This document shows positions 25,868 to 34,410 of a stretch of 64,000 bases of DNA, piece after piece. The translations under genes and the position numbers were made by a program. Each line of letters begins with the position of its first letter. Position 1 is the stretch's first letter. The notes below the pieces were generated by a model. The model had not been told where the DNA came from and made no database searches. It saw only the letters and a program-made list of their open reading frames with translations. Location: NCBI GenBank assembly GCA_029251465.1, contig JAQXDI010000064.1, positions 1-64,000 of the forward strand, written 5' to 3'. Origin of the DNA: Ascidiaceihabitans sp. GTDB lineage: Bacteria > Pseudomonadota > Alphaproteobacteria > Rhodobacterales > Rhodobacteraceae.

Positions 25868-27940
25868 ATGCCCAGCCCCTTGGATCAAGAGACAAAAGCG
25901 ACTTTTCACGACTTGCTCGCTTTGGCGGAAACAACCTGGTTTCCTATGGTCGACACGTTACCGGTCTGGTTTTGGGCCTGTGATGATCGGTACGAATTGA
26001 CGTATCTGAGCGATAATTTGACCCGCGTGACCGGTATGACACCGGCAATGTTGCAGGGTGTTTGTATTTTGGATCAACGCTATGGCAGCGCAAAAGACAA
26101 TTTGGGCTTGGGTGCCTATCATGATGTGTTACGGGCGCGAAAACCGTTCGACAGTTTTTGCTATGAAAAGCTGTTAAAAAGCGGCGAGCGCGTCGTTTTG
26201 ATGGACAGCGGTGTGCCGATTTATGACAATGCTGGCAGATTTAAAGGCTATCACGGTATCAGTTTTCACTTAACCCACGCTGTAAATACAGCCAGTGAAA
26301 CCGCCAGTCTGATCTATACGCTCAAATCGCGGGCGGATGAATTGGAACAAGAATTGTCGCGGCGCAATGCGCAGCTTGAGGCCAGCAACAAATTGCTGAA
26401 CGAAGTGGTGGAGGCGATGGGGCAGGGGTTGATTGTCACCAATGGAACCGACCTGCACGACCCTGAAAACAAAGTCATGATCGTTACCCCGGCGTATCGC
26501 GACCTGTTTGATCTTTCAGAAGAAGACATCGGGCCCGGCACGACAATGTATGACGCGATCTCCGTGATCCTAAATCGCAGCGATGTGCCCAAAACCCCCG
26601 AAGTGTTTGCCATGGTAAAAGAGCGTTTGAAACGCGGCGAACCTTGGCTGATTGATATCAAATCCTCTGGCCGCGCGACTTCTGTTAAAACAGCGCACCG
26701 ACCATCTGGCGGCTACGTTATTGTACACACTGATGTCACAGATTTGCGCGCGCGCAATATGATGCTGGAACAGGCCCGTGACGAGGCGCAAGTTGCGAAC
26801 CTCGCTAAATCGAATTTCCTCGCCACGATGAGCCATGAAATTCGCACGCCCATGAACGGCGTTGTCGGCATGGCAGATTTGTTGGCTGCTACTGATCTTG
26901 ACGAGGATCAGATGGGGTTTGTTGAAACGATCCGCACTTCAGCGCTGGCTCTTACGATGTTGATTTCCGACATTCTGGATTTCTCGAAAATTGAAGCCGG
27001 GCATGTCTCGCTGCAATGCGTGCCGTTTGATTTGCATAATGTCGTGCGCGAGGTGTGTGTGCTGGTTCAGCCCTTGGCGCAAATAAAATCGTTAGAGTTT
27101 GATGTATCCATCGCTTCGGATGTGCCCTGCGCGGTCATGGGCGATGCTTTGCGTTTACGTCAGGTGCTTTTGAACCTTCTCGGCAATGCGGTGAAATTCA
27201 CGATGGATGGCGGTGTGCGCCTAGCCGTCAATATCCTTGCAACGGACAACACGGTGGTTTTTGAAGTTCACGATACAGGAATTGGAATTCCAACTGACAA
27301 GGTCGACACGGTGTTTGCGCCCTTTCAACAAGTTGACGGTGGCCTGCAGCGCGAGTTTGAGGGAACTGGCCTCGGTCTGTCCATTACCCGAAATCTGGTC
27401 GAGGCAATGGCAGGATCAGTGAAGGTTCAGTCCGAAATGGGGCGTGGTTCTGTCTTTATGCTGTGTTTGCCGTTGGAACCTTGCACGCTGAAATTGCCTA
27501 AAACCATCGTTGTGGACGTCGCACAAATAGATTGCAGCGGTCGGCACGTTCTGGTCGCCGAAGATAATCGGACAAATCAATTGGTTGTGCGCCGCATGCT
27601 AGAGCGAACCGGCGCGACAATCACCCTTGTGCGCAACGGCGAAGAGGCATGTGTTGCCTTTCGCGACACCCGATTTGATTTGGTTTTGATGGATATTTCT
27701 ATGCCGGTGATGAACGGGCTAGACGCGTGCAAGGCAATCCGCGCGATCGAAGCTGCACGTGGCATGCCGCATTGTCCGATCGTCGCGTTGACCGGCAATG
27801 CGTTTGAACGTGACAAAGACGCGTGTGAAGCCGCTTGGATGGATGATTTTCTGACCAAACCTGTTCGTTTGGCGGACGTGACACAGTGTTTGTTGCGTCA
27901 TTTGGGCGACGGCGTGCATGCCACCGCCCAAATCAGTTAA
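25868..27940 (+). CDS. hybrid sensor histidine kinase/response regulator
   Basis: About 690 residues, apparently without membrane spans. An N-terminal PAS (LPVWFWACDDRYELTYLSDN) and a second PAS-like region lead through a coiled coil (LEQELSRRNAQLEASNKL) to a HisKA domain with phospho-His in ATMSHEIRTPMNGVVG (about residue 322), a HATPase domain (LLGNAVKF, HDTGIGI, GTGLGLSI) and a receiver domain whose phospho-Asp lies in VLMDISMPVMNG (about residue 607). The receiver has no output domain, so a phosphorelay partner is expected elsewhere. Its stop shares TTAA with ilvB. GTG at 25844 is an alternative start. Confidence 0.88.
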   Translation: MPSPLDQETKATFHDLLALAETTWFPMVDTLPVWFWACDDRYELTYLSDNLTRVTGMTPAMLQGVCILDQRYGSAKDNLGLGAYHDVLRARKPFDSFCYEKLLKSGERVVLMDSGVPIYDNAGRFKGYHGISFHLTHAVNTASETASLIYTLKSRADELEQELSRRNAQLEASNKLLNEVVEAMGQGLIVTNGTDLHDPENKVMIVTPAYRDLFDLSEEDIGPGTTMYDAISVILNRSDVPKTPEVFAMVKERLKRGEPWLIDIKSSGRATSVKTAHRPSGGYVIVHTDVTDLRARNMMLEQARDEAQVANLAKSNFLATMSHEIRTPMNGVVGMADLLAATDLDEDQMGFVETIRTSALALTMLISDILDFSKIEAGHVSLQCVPFDLHNVVREVCVLVQPLAQIKSLEFDVSIASDVPCAVMGDALRLRQVLLNLLGNAVKFTMDGGVRLAVNILATDNTVVFEVHDTGIGIPTDKVDTVFAPFQQVDGGLQREFEGTGLGLSITRNLVEAMAGSVKVQSEMGRGSVFMLCLPLEPCTLKLPKTIVVDVAQIDCSGRHVLVAEDNRTNQLVVRRMLERTGATITLVRNGEEACVAFRDTRFDLVLMDISMPVMNGLDACKAIRAIEAARGMPHCPIVALTGNAFERDKDACEAAWMDDFLTKPVRLADVTQCLLRHLGDGVHATAQIS

Positions 27941-29688
27941 ACCATTACTGAACCCTTGGCATCGATCACGCCCTGCGTGTTCGCTTCGCCCAAAAGCATT
28001 TCGTTATGGGCTTTGCCCGACGGGATCATCGGGAAGCAGTTTTCGTGCTTTTCGACCAGGCAGTCGAACAAAACAGGGCCGTCATGGTTTAACATTTCCA
28101 TGATTGCGTCGTCCAAGTCGTCAGGGTCAGAACAAATAATCCCTTTTGCACCAAAGGCTTCTGCTAATTTCACAAAGTCAGGCAGGCTTTCTGACCAGCT
28201 TGATGAATATCGTTCGCCGTGCAGCAACTCTTGCCACTGACGCACCATTCCAAGACGTTCATTGTTCAGGATGAATTGCTTGACCGGCAGATTGTATTGC
28301 ATCGCCGTTCCCAGCTCTTGCATGTTCATCAGCCAGCTGGCTTCACCCGCAACGTTGATAACCAGCGCATCGGGGTGCCCCATCTGCACACCAATTGACG
28401 CAGGAAAACCATAGCCCATGGTCCCCAAACCACCGGACGTCATCCAGCGGTTCGGATCCTCAAAGTTCAAATACTGCGCGGCCCACATCTGATGTTGGCC
28501 AACTTCGGTCGTGATATACCGGTCATGATCTTTCGTCAGCGCTTCAAGGCGTTGCAAAGCATATTGTGGCTTAATCACTTTGCCTTTTTGCTCGAATTTC
28601 AGGCAATCGACGGCCTGCCATTCTTTGATCTTGCCCCACCATTTGCCAACGGCTTCTGAATTTGTCCTGCGACCGCGAGACTTCCAAACCTTCATCACGT
28701 CTTCGAGGACGTGCCCAACGTCACCAACAATCGGGATGTCGACGCGAATGACTTTGTTGATCGAAGAGGGGTCGATATCGATATGCGCTTTGGTCGATTT
28801 CGGGCTGAATTCAGAAATCAAACCTGTGATGCGATCGTCAAAGCGCGCGCCGATGTTGATCATCAGATCACAATCGTGCATCGCCATATTCGCTTCGTAC
28901 AATCCGTGCATGCCCAACATGCCCAACCATTTGTCGCCGGACGCGGGGTACGCGCCGAGGCCCATCAAGGTTGAAGTGATCGGAAATCCTGTTGATTCAA
29001 CAAGTTCGCGCAACAATTGGCTCGCTGCTGGGCCAGAGTTGATGACGCCGCCGCCTGTATAAAACAACGGGCGTTTGGCTTTTTCCAAAGCGGCGACCAG
29101 CTCAGTGATCTCTTCCATGTCGCCCTTCAGCTTGGGCTGGTAATGCGAAGTCGATGGTTTCGGCGCATCGTAACGGCCCGTGGCAAATTGCACGTCCTTT
29201 GGGATGTCGACCAGAACGGGGCCGGGGCGGCCAGAGGTCGCTACGTGGAACGCCTCGTGTAAAACGCCCGACAAAGCATCCGTTTCTTTGACCAACCAAT
29301 TGTGTTTGGTGCAGGGACGGGTGATGCCAACGGTATCGGCCTCTTGGAACGCATCAGATCCAATCATGAATGTCGGCACTTGGCCAGTCAAAACGATGAT
29401 CGGAATACTGTCGAGCAATGCGTCCGTCAAACCTGTCACGGCATTGGTCGCACCGGGCCCGGATGTCACAAGTGCCACACCGGGTTTGCCAGTGGAACGC
29501 GCATACCCTTCGGCGGCATGCACAGCGCCTTGTTCGTGACGCACCAGAATGTGTTTGATGCTGTTTTGTTGAAAAACTTCGTCGTAGATCGGTAGGACGG
29601 CGCCACCGGGATATCCGAATATTGTGTCAACGCCTTGATCAATCAAGGCTTGAACAACCATTTTCGCTCCGGTCATTTGGCGTGTCAT
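27937..29688 (-). CDS. ilvB: acetolactate synthase large (catalytic) subunit
   Basis: A 583-residue thiamine diphosphate enzyme that makes 2-acetolactate or 2-aceto-2-hydroxybutyrate for valine, leucine and isoleucine synthesis. Signatures include GYPGGAVLPIYDEV with HEQGAVHAAEGYARSTG (catalytic Glu) near residue 55, the FAD-linked RFDDRITG, and the ThDP motif region NVAGEASWLMNMQELGTAMQYNLPVKQFILNN; note VAGEAS where many enzymes have GDGSF. The start at 29688 has GGAG eight bases upstream. The upstream leader and terminator (29760-29860) indicate attenuation. No ilvN follows it. Confidence 0.95.
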   Translation of the reverse strand: MTRQMTGAKMVVQALIDQGVDTIFGYPGGAVLPIYDEVFQQNSIKHILVRHEQGAVHAAEGYARSTGKPGVALVTSGPGATNAVTGLTDALLDSIPIIVLTGQVPTFMIGSDAFQEADTVGITRPCTKHNWLVKETDALSGVLHEAFHVATSGRPGPVLVDIPKDVQFATGRYDAPKPSTSHYQPKLKGDMEEITELVAALEKAKRPLFYTGGGVINSGPAASQLLRELVESTGFPITSTLMGLGAYPASGDKWLGMLGMHGLYEANMAMHDCDLMINIGARFDDRITGLISEFSPKSTKAHIDIDPSSINKVIRVDIPIVGDVGHVLEDVMKVWKSRGRRTNSEAVGKWWGKIKEWQAVDCLKFEQKGKVIKPQYALQRLEALTKDHDRYITTEVGQHQMWAAQYLNFEDPNRWMTSGGLGTMGYGFPASIGVQMGHPDALVINVAGEASWLMNMQELGTAMQYNLPVKQFILNNERLGMVRQWQELLHGERYSSSWSESLPDFVKLAEAFGAKGIICSDPDDLDDAIMEMLNHDGPVLFDCLVEKHENCFPMIPSGKAHNEMLLGEANTQGVIDAKGSVMV

Positions 29689-29759
29689 CTGTCTAGCTCC
29701 GTCTTTCATATCGTGTCTGAAATCTATTGTTTCAGAGAGAGTTTCGTTTTCATTTAAGC

Positions 29760-29787
29760 AAAAAAAAGCCCCCGTTCTGGCGGGGGC
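29760..29787 (-). terminator. ilvB attenuator terminator
   Basis: On the minus strand, GCCCCCG and CGGGGGC (29781-29787 and 29768-29774) form a perfect 7-base stem with a six-base loop, followed by eight T (29767-29760). It lies between the leader peptide and ilvB, so it terminates transcription before the gene unless an alternative structure forms. Confidence 0.88.
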
Positions 29788-29828
29788 GCATGGGTACCAT
29801 TATGGTGATCCGTTACCGGCCCATGCGC
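29786..29828 (-). promoter_or_regulatory. ilvB antiterminator pairing segments
   Basis: Read on the minus strand, GCGCATGGG (29828-29820), which lies in the last codons of the leader peptide, is a perfect 9-base complement of CCCATGCGC (29794-29786). The second segment overlaps the first two bases of the terminator stem, so the two structures exclude each other. A ribosome stalled at the Leu/Val/Ile codons would leave the first segment free; a ribosome at the stop codon would cover it. Confidence 0.7.
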
Positions 29829-29860
29829 TGACTTTCGACAATGACGACTAGATTTGTCAT
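29813..29860 (-). CDS. ilvB leader peptide (MTNLVVIVESQRMGR)
   Basis: A 15-codon frame with Shine-Dalgarno AGGAA five bases before its ATG. Residues 4-8 are Leu-Val-Val-Ile-Val, five consecutive branched-chain codons, exactly the amino acids made by the pathway. It is followed by mutually exclusive pairing segments and a strong terminator, the arrangement of classical ilv leader attenuators. Too short to be called by length alone, but the combination is convincing. Confidence 0.85.
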   Translation of the reverse strand: MTNLVVIVESQRMGR

Positions 29861-29949
29861 GCGTTTCCTGGACCCTAAGGGCGTTTTGATTGCTTGCAGA
29901 GACACTATGACTGCCTTTGGGGGGCGTCAACACGCATTAGTAAAAAAAT

Positions 29950-29966
29950 ATGTCCCTTTGGGACAT
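29950..29966. terminator. terminator of the chemoreceptor-like gene
   Basis: Stem ATGTCCC/GGGACAT with a three-T loop, flanked by runs of A on the left and T on the right, so it can act in both directions. On the minus strand it ends the gene at 30048. Confidence 0.8.
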
Positions 29967-30047
29967 TTTTTTGATATTTTCTTGCGCTCAAGGTGCTCGT
30001 ACTGAAATTTTGGACATTTTGATCCCAAAGCTGGACCTATTCCTGGA

Positions 30048-30797
30048 TTAAATCGTGTCCATCTGGCCGCGTGCGCGGGTCGCCAGTGATTGAATCTCTT
30101 CGGCGAGGGTTTTGAATTCGGTCGCAATGACAGCCAATCCTCGACCTGCGTCACCTGCGCGGGCCGCCTCAACCGAGGCATTGAGCGACACTAAACGCAC
30201 ATGTTTGCCGATATATTCCAGACGGGTCAAAATTTCGCCTACAGCTTTTGTCGCCTGATTGGCCTTTGCGGTGTCGGCCGCACGTTTTTCATCCAAACTC
30301 GCCCACAACTGATTGCAAAACTCGGTAATGATCTGGGCAAAGCCGGAGCGGCCGAACCGAAAATGTTTATCCAACGCGTCGGCAAGGTTTTGATCTTGAT
30401 GTGAGGCCGCGCGCAACACATCTTCGCTGAGTTCAACCATGGTCGAAATCGATTGCATCGCGTCCGGTGACAGTTTCGCCTGCTCTTTGACCCAAGTGCA
30501 CATGCTGCTCGCGAAGTTGTCGTGGTAATATTCCCCAGCCATCAAATCACGCACGGTTTGCATCTCGTGGACTTGTTCGCGCAGAATTTCCAACCGGTGT
30601 GGTTGATGTTCGGCGTTGGCACGTTCGCTGGGATTTGGGCGATGGATCAGCGTTCCGAACAGGGCGACGCGGATCGTTCTTGCCCGCATCGTGGCGATCA
30701 AATCAATAACATCACGGCGATCTTCGAATGTGTCATCAGCAAGGGACACAACAGCGAAGGCCTCGGGCAGGGTGGTGGCGTGTGGATTCATGTTCAT
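30048..30797 (-). CDS. short soluble chemoreceptor-like (MCP signalling tip) protein
   Basis: About 249 residues, no membrane segment. The N-terminal two thirds are helical and unassigned. The C-terminal part has the MCP hairpin-tip signature: IGKHVRLVSLNASVEAARAGDAGRGLAVIATEFKTLAEE, near residues 200-240, and the protein ends just after it. Normal receptors continue with a long descending helix carrying methylation sites; this one lacks it. It may be a soluble CheA/CheW-binding fragment or a fast-evolving receptor. The long frame starts with TTG; ATG at 30797 is preferred. It sits downstream of the two-component pair on the same strand. Confidence 0.65.
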   Translation of the reverse strand: MNMNPHATTLPEAFAVVSLADDTFEDRRDVIDLIATMRARTIRVALFGTLIHRPNPSERANAEHQPHRLEILREQVHEMQTVRDLMAGEYYHDNFASSMCTWVKEQAKLSPDAMQSISTMVELSEDVLRAASHQDQNLADALDKHFRFGRSGFAQIITEFCNQLWASLDEKRAADTAKANQATKAVGEILTRLEYIGKHVRLVSLNASVEAARAGDAGRGLAVIATEFKTLAEEIQSLATRARGQMDTI

Positions 30798-30860
30798 GCC
30801 CAAGCGTTAACTATGAAAGCCTAACAAACCCCTACAAATTGACCGGTCTCAGGGCCTTTT

Positions 30861-31505
30861 TCACAGCGCATAACCAGTGCCTTGCAGAACGCCGTGTTCC
30901 AACGCGTAGCGGGTCAGCCCCGCGGTCGATGAAATCCCCAGCTTGCGTTTGATGTTCTTGCGATGGGTTTCCACGGTGCGCACTGAAATTTCCAGCGCTA
31001 GCGCGACGTCTTTGTTCGACTTGCCTTGGGCCAATTGCAGCAGGATCGTCTGTTCGCGTCCAGTCAATGCCTCGCGGGTTTCGCCGGGTTTTGGCACCAG
31101 TGATTCAGCCGCCCCTGTGCACAGGTATTTTTCGCCGCGCATCACCGCATCAATCGCCAGCTTGATCTCGTCTGTGGGCACGTCCTTGAGCACGTATCCC
31201 ATGGCCCCGTGGTTCAGCGCAGACGAGATGTATTCAGGACTGTCATGCATCGACAGCACCAGAACATGGGTTTCAGGCCGGCGTTCCAGCACCAGTTCGG
31301 TCGCCGTCAGCCCGCTCATTTTCGGCATGTTCAGATCCATCAGGATCACATCGGGGTTGATGGTCTCCAATTGGTCCACCACCTCGCGTCCATTGGATAG
31401 GGTGCCAACAACCTCTAGCTCATCGTAACTTTCCAGCACGGATTGGATGCCTTGGGCGACCATGGGGTGATCGTCAACGATCAAAACGCGAATAGGGGAT
31501 GTCAT
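30861..31505 (-). CDS. LuxR/NarL-family response regulator
   Basis: A 214-residue regulator. Receiver domain residues 1-125: acidic pocket in VLIVDDHPMV, phospho-Asp in VILMDLNMPKMSG near residue 57, and Lys in MGYVLKDV. C-terminal LuxR helix-turn-helix residues about 148-205: LTGREQTILLQLAQGKSNKDVALALEISVRTVETHRKNI. The start overlaps the kinase stop by four bases, so it is the cognate regulator of the adjacent sensor. The TRAP operon is divergent, making it the most likely target. Confidence 0.92.
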   Translation of the reverse strand: MTSPIRVLIVDDHPMVAQGIQSVLESYDELEVVGTLSNGREVVDQLETINPDVILMDLNMPKMSGLTATELVLERRPETHVLVLSMHDSPEYISSALNHGAMGYVLKDVPTDEIKLAIDAVMRGEKYLCTGAAESLVPKPGETREALTGREQTILLQLAQGKSNKDVALALEISVRTVETHRKNIKRKLGISSTAGLTRYALEHGVLQGTGYAL

Positions 31506-32929
31506 ACTTGTACTCGACTAAGGGATGGGTCGTTGGTTTCGGGTGACAGCAGGTGGGACAGCGGCACGGTGGCTTCGATGATGGTGCCTGTGCTGCCTTT
31601 GACGGACAGGATTCGCAAGCTGCCATCCAGTTGCTCCACCCGTTCTTGCATGTTGCGCAGACCAATGCCGGGGCCACGGTTCTTGCTGGACGGATCAACG
31701 CCGCAGCCATTGTCCGAAATGCGCAGGGTCGCACCCTTTTTGTGACCGCGCAAATCGATCGAGGCATGCGTGGCACCAGAATGGCGTTCGATATTGGTCA
31801 GCGCCTCTTGGGCAATGCGGTACAGCGCGATCTTGGCATTCTGATCCAAACGGTTGCGAAACACCACAGTGCTAAAGGCGGTTTCGATGCCGGTGCGGGT
31901 TTCAAAATCATCGCGCAGGGATTTGATCGCGGGGCCAAGGCCCAGATCATCCAGCACACCGGGGCGCAAATCACGACTGATGCGGCGGACTTCGGAAATG
32001 GCAGTGCCAAGGTTGTCGATGCCTTGTTCCAGCGATTTACCGGCATCAGGCGCGCCATTGTCCAACCGGCGGCGCGCGCTATCCAGCGCAAAGCGCACGC
32101 CGACAAGGATCTGGCTGATCCCGTCATGCAATTCACGGGCCACGCGGCCGCGCTCCTCTTCTTGGGCGTCAAACACGCGCTGGGTCAGGCGTTTTAACTT
32201 GGCATCCGCCAGACGACGTTCGCGGATGTTAATCATCATGCCCGACAGGAACACGATCAGCAGGGCGGCCAGCGTAATGACCGAAATATAGACAAAAGTG
32301 CGGCGCACACGGGTTTCCACATCGGCGCGGGCCGTCGCGACCGTGGCCAGCACGTCATCGATGAACACGCCGGTGCCCACCGCCCAACGCCAAGACGGAA
32401 ACGAGGTGACGTAGGTGATCATCTCGGCCTCTTGCCCGTTTGAGGGTTTCGGCCACAGGTGGGTCAGATAACCGTCACCTTGACGCGCAATGTCGATCAG
32501 GCTTGCGACAACGGGGGTGCCACGGCTGTCTTTGAGTGCCAAGTGATTGACGTTGATCATCTCGGTCTGGCGCGGGCTGACGAGGATGGTGCCATCGTAG
32601 TCGTAGACGAAAAAGAACCCCTCATCGCCGTAAATCATCGCTGACAGGATTTGCGACACCTGGCGTTTTTTATCTTCGTCATTGGGGGCGGCATTGCCGT
32701 AGATAAAATAAAACCCGTTGCGCGCTTGGGTCACGTAATTGCGCAGCTCGGCTTTTTTGGCCTCGATCAGCTGGACCTCTAGGGCGCGAATCTCGCGTTC
32801 CGCCAGTGCACGGCTTTGGATCGCGACCAACGACGCAATCGCAGCCACCGCCAAAATAAGCGGAAGCGCGGCCACAAGGGACAGCTTGTGCGCATAAGTT
32901 AGGCGCAAAAAAGGAAGACGGCGCAGCAT
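31502..32929 (-). CDS. cache-domain sensor histidine kinase (NarL type)
   Basis: About 475 residues: membrane segment around residues 15-37, a periplasmic single cache domain (about 45-200, with FFFVYDYDGTILVSP and FPSWRWAVGTGVFIDD), a second membrane span (about 212-232), HisKA_3 dimerisation helix with phospho-His in RVARELHDGISQILVG, and a HATPase domain (ISDNGCGV, GIGLRNMQERV). Single cache domains often bind small carboxylates, which fits a neighbouring TRAP transporter. The longer frame begins with TTG, so ATG 32929 is preferred, though no clear ribosome site precedes either. Overlaps the response-regulator gene. Confidence 0.88.
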   Translation of the reverse strand: MLRRLPFLRLTYAHKLSLVAALPLILAVAAIASLVAIQSRALAEREIRALEVQLIEAKKAELRNYVTQARNGFYFIYGNAAPNDEDKKRQVSQILSAMIYGDEGFFFVYDYDGTILVSPRQTEMINVNHLALKDSRGTPVVASLIDIARQGDGYLTHLWPKPSNGQEAEMITYVTSFPSWRWAVGTGVFIDDVLATVATARADVETRVRRTFVYISVITLAALLIVFLSGMMINIRERRLADAKLKRLTQRVFDAQEEERGRVARELHDGISQILVGVRFALDSARRRLDNGAPDAGKSLEQGIDNLGTAISEVRRISRDLRPGVLDDLGLGPAIKSLRDDFETRTGIETAFSTVVFRNRLDQNAKIALYRIAQEALTNIERHSGATHASIDLRGHKKGATLRISDNGCGVDPSSKNRGPGIGLRNMQERVEQLDGSLRILSVKGSTGTIIEATVPLSHLLSPETNDPSLSRVQV

Positions 32930-33082
32930 GAGGCGAATCGATACGCGGGAATCACCCCGAATCAAAGGGGTAGGGCGACCTATTTGCGTGATCTACCCAC
33001 TCATACGGATGCCACAAACAGCCGTTAGCGCCATCAAATCAAGGATCAAACCCCCAACTAAGTAGTAGTAGGTATTTCAAAT

Positions 33083-33100
33083 CTTAACGCTGACGTTAAG
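33083..33100. promoter_or_regulatory. perfect palindrome upstream of the TRAP operon
   Basis: CTTAACG-CTGA-CGTTAAG is a perfect inverted repeat with 7-base arms and a 4-base centre, 73 bases before the TRAP binding-protein ATG. It lies between the divergent two-component and TRAP genes. Its symmetry fits a dimeric regulator such as the neighbouring NarL-type protein; binding is not shown. Confidence 0.5.
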
Positions 33101-33172
33101 GTGAGCACACTCGAAACGATCCGCTGCGCGCGGGGAAACACGCGTGGGCATCATATCTGGGAGGATCATTCT

Positions 33173-34258
33173 ATGGATCGTCGTTATTTTTTGAAGACAT
33201 CTGCCATCGGCGGCACCGCCGCTGCTGCGTCCACACTGGCCGCACCTGTATACGCGCAAGGCAAGCGCACTCTGACAATGGTTACATCATGGCCGCGCGG
33301 TTTTGCCGTTCTGGATGATGCTGCATCATATTTGGAAAAATTCGTGGGCGAAATGTCCGATGGCAACTTGACCATCGACAAAAAAGCCCCGGGCGAGCTG
33401 GTTGGCGCGCTGGAAGTGTTTGATGCGGTATCTTCCGGTCAAGCCGACATGTACCACTCTGCCGACTACTACTACATCGGTCAGCACCCTGCGTACGCGT
33501 ATTTCACAGCTGTTCCATTCGGCGGCACAGCCCAAGAAGTGACCAACTGGTACGAGCACGGCGGCGGCCAAGAGCTGCACGACGAACTCGGCGAAATCTT
33601 TAACCTCAAAGGTTTGTTGTCCGGTAACTCCGGTTCGCAATCCGGTGGTTGGTTCCGCAACGAAATCAATTCGGCTGCTGACTTCAACGGTTTGAAATTC
33701 CGTATGCCTGGTCTGGGCGGCAAAGTTCTGGGTAAATTGGGCGCATCTGTTCAAAACATCCCGGGCGGCGAACTGTACCAAGCGCTGTCTTCTGGCGCTT
33801 TGGATGGCCTCGAGTGGGTTGGCCCGATGGCCGATGAACGCGCCGGCTTCCAAGAAGTTGCAAAAGTCTACTACACAGCTGGTTTCCACGAGCCGGGCTC
33901 TGCGTTGGCGTCTTCCGTCAACCTGGACGTTTGGAACGACCTGACACCAGCACACAAAGCGATCCTGCAAGGTGCATCACGCGCCACAACACACGTTCAG
34001 TTGGCAGAAACACTTGCAAACAACGGTGCCGCATTGGCCCGTCTGCAAGCACAAGGCGTGAAAACGTTGCAGTTCTCTGACGATGTTTGGGACGCGTTTG
34101 GCGCGGCTTCCAAAGAAGTCATGGACGAAAACATGGGCGACGAATTGTTCGCAAAAGTGCGTGCATCATTTGAAGCATCCATGGCGTCTTCGTCCTCTTG
34201 GATCGACAAATCAGACGGCTACTACGTCGCACAACGCAACCGCGTTCTGGGTAACTAA
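33173..34258 (+). CDS. TRAP transporter solute-binding protein (DctP/TakP-like)
   Basis: A 361-residue periplasmic protein with a Tat-type signal (MDRRYFLKTS, cleavage near VYA-QG). GGWFRNEIN, GLKFRMPGLGGKVL and EWVGPMADE match the branch of binding proteins that includes R. sphaeroides TakP, which binds 2-oxo acids; the Arg in GLKFR would hold a carboxylate. The ligand here is therefore probably an organic acid, but its identity is not determined. The start at 33173 has GGAGG eight bases upstream. It is the first gene of the TRAP operon and is separated from the membrane genes by a terminator. Confidence 0.9.
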   Translation: MDRRYFLKTSAIGGTAAAASTLAAPVYAQGKRTLTMVTSWPRGFAVLDDAASYLEKFVGEMSDGNLTIDKKAPGELVGALEVFDAVSSGQADMYHSADYYYIGQHPAYAYFTAVPFGGTAQEVTNWYEHGGGQELHDELGEIFNLKGLLSGNSGSQSGGWFRNEINSAADFNGLKFRMPGLGGKVLGKLGASVQNIPGGELYQALSSGALDGLEWVGPMADERAGFQEVAKVYYTAGFHEPGSALASSVNLDVWNDLTPAHKAILQGASRATTHVQLAETLANNGAALARLQAQGVKTLQFSDDVWDAFGAASKEVMDENMGDELFAKVRASFEASMASSSSWIDKSDGYYVAQRNRVLGN

Positions 34259-34277
34259 GAGCCTGATTGCAAAACCG

Positions 34278-34306
34278 AAAGGGCCTCTGATTTCAGGGGC
34301 CCTTTT
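34278..34306 (+). terminator. partial terminator inside the TRAP operon
   Basis: Stem AAAGGGCC/GGCCCTTT followed by T, 20 bases after the binding-protein stop. Its position suggests more binding protein than membrane subunits, as in many TRAP operons. Confidence 0.7.
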
Positions 34307-34410
34307 GATCAAAGAACCTCTGCACCCGGACGGGCAGGTCCGCGAGATACAGAGGTCTAGCGCGAGGTTAAAAATCAACCTCATACGGGACGCGACAGAG
34401 GGAGCACATC

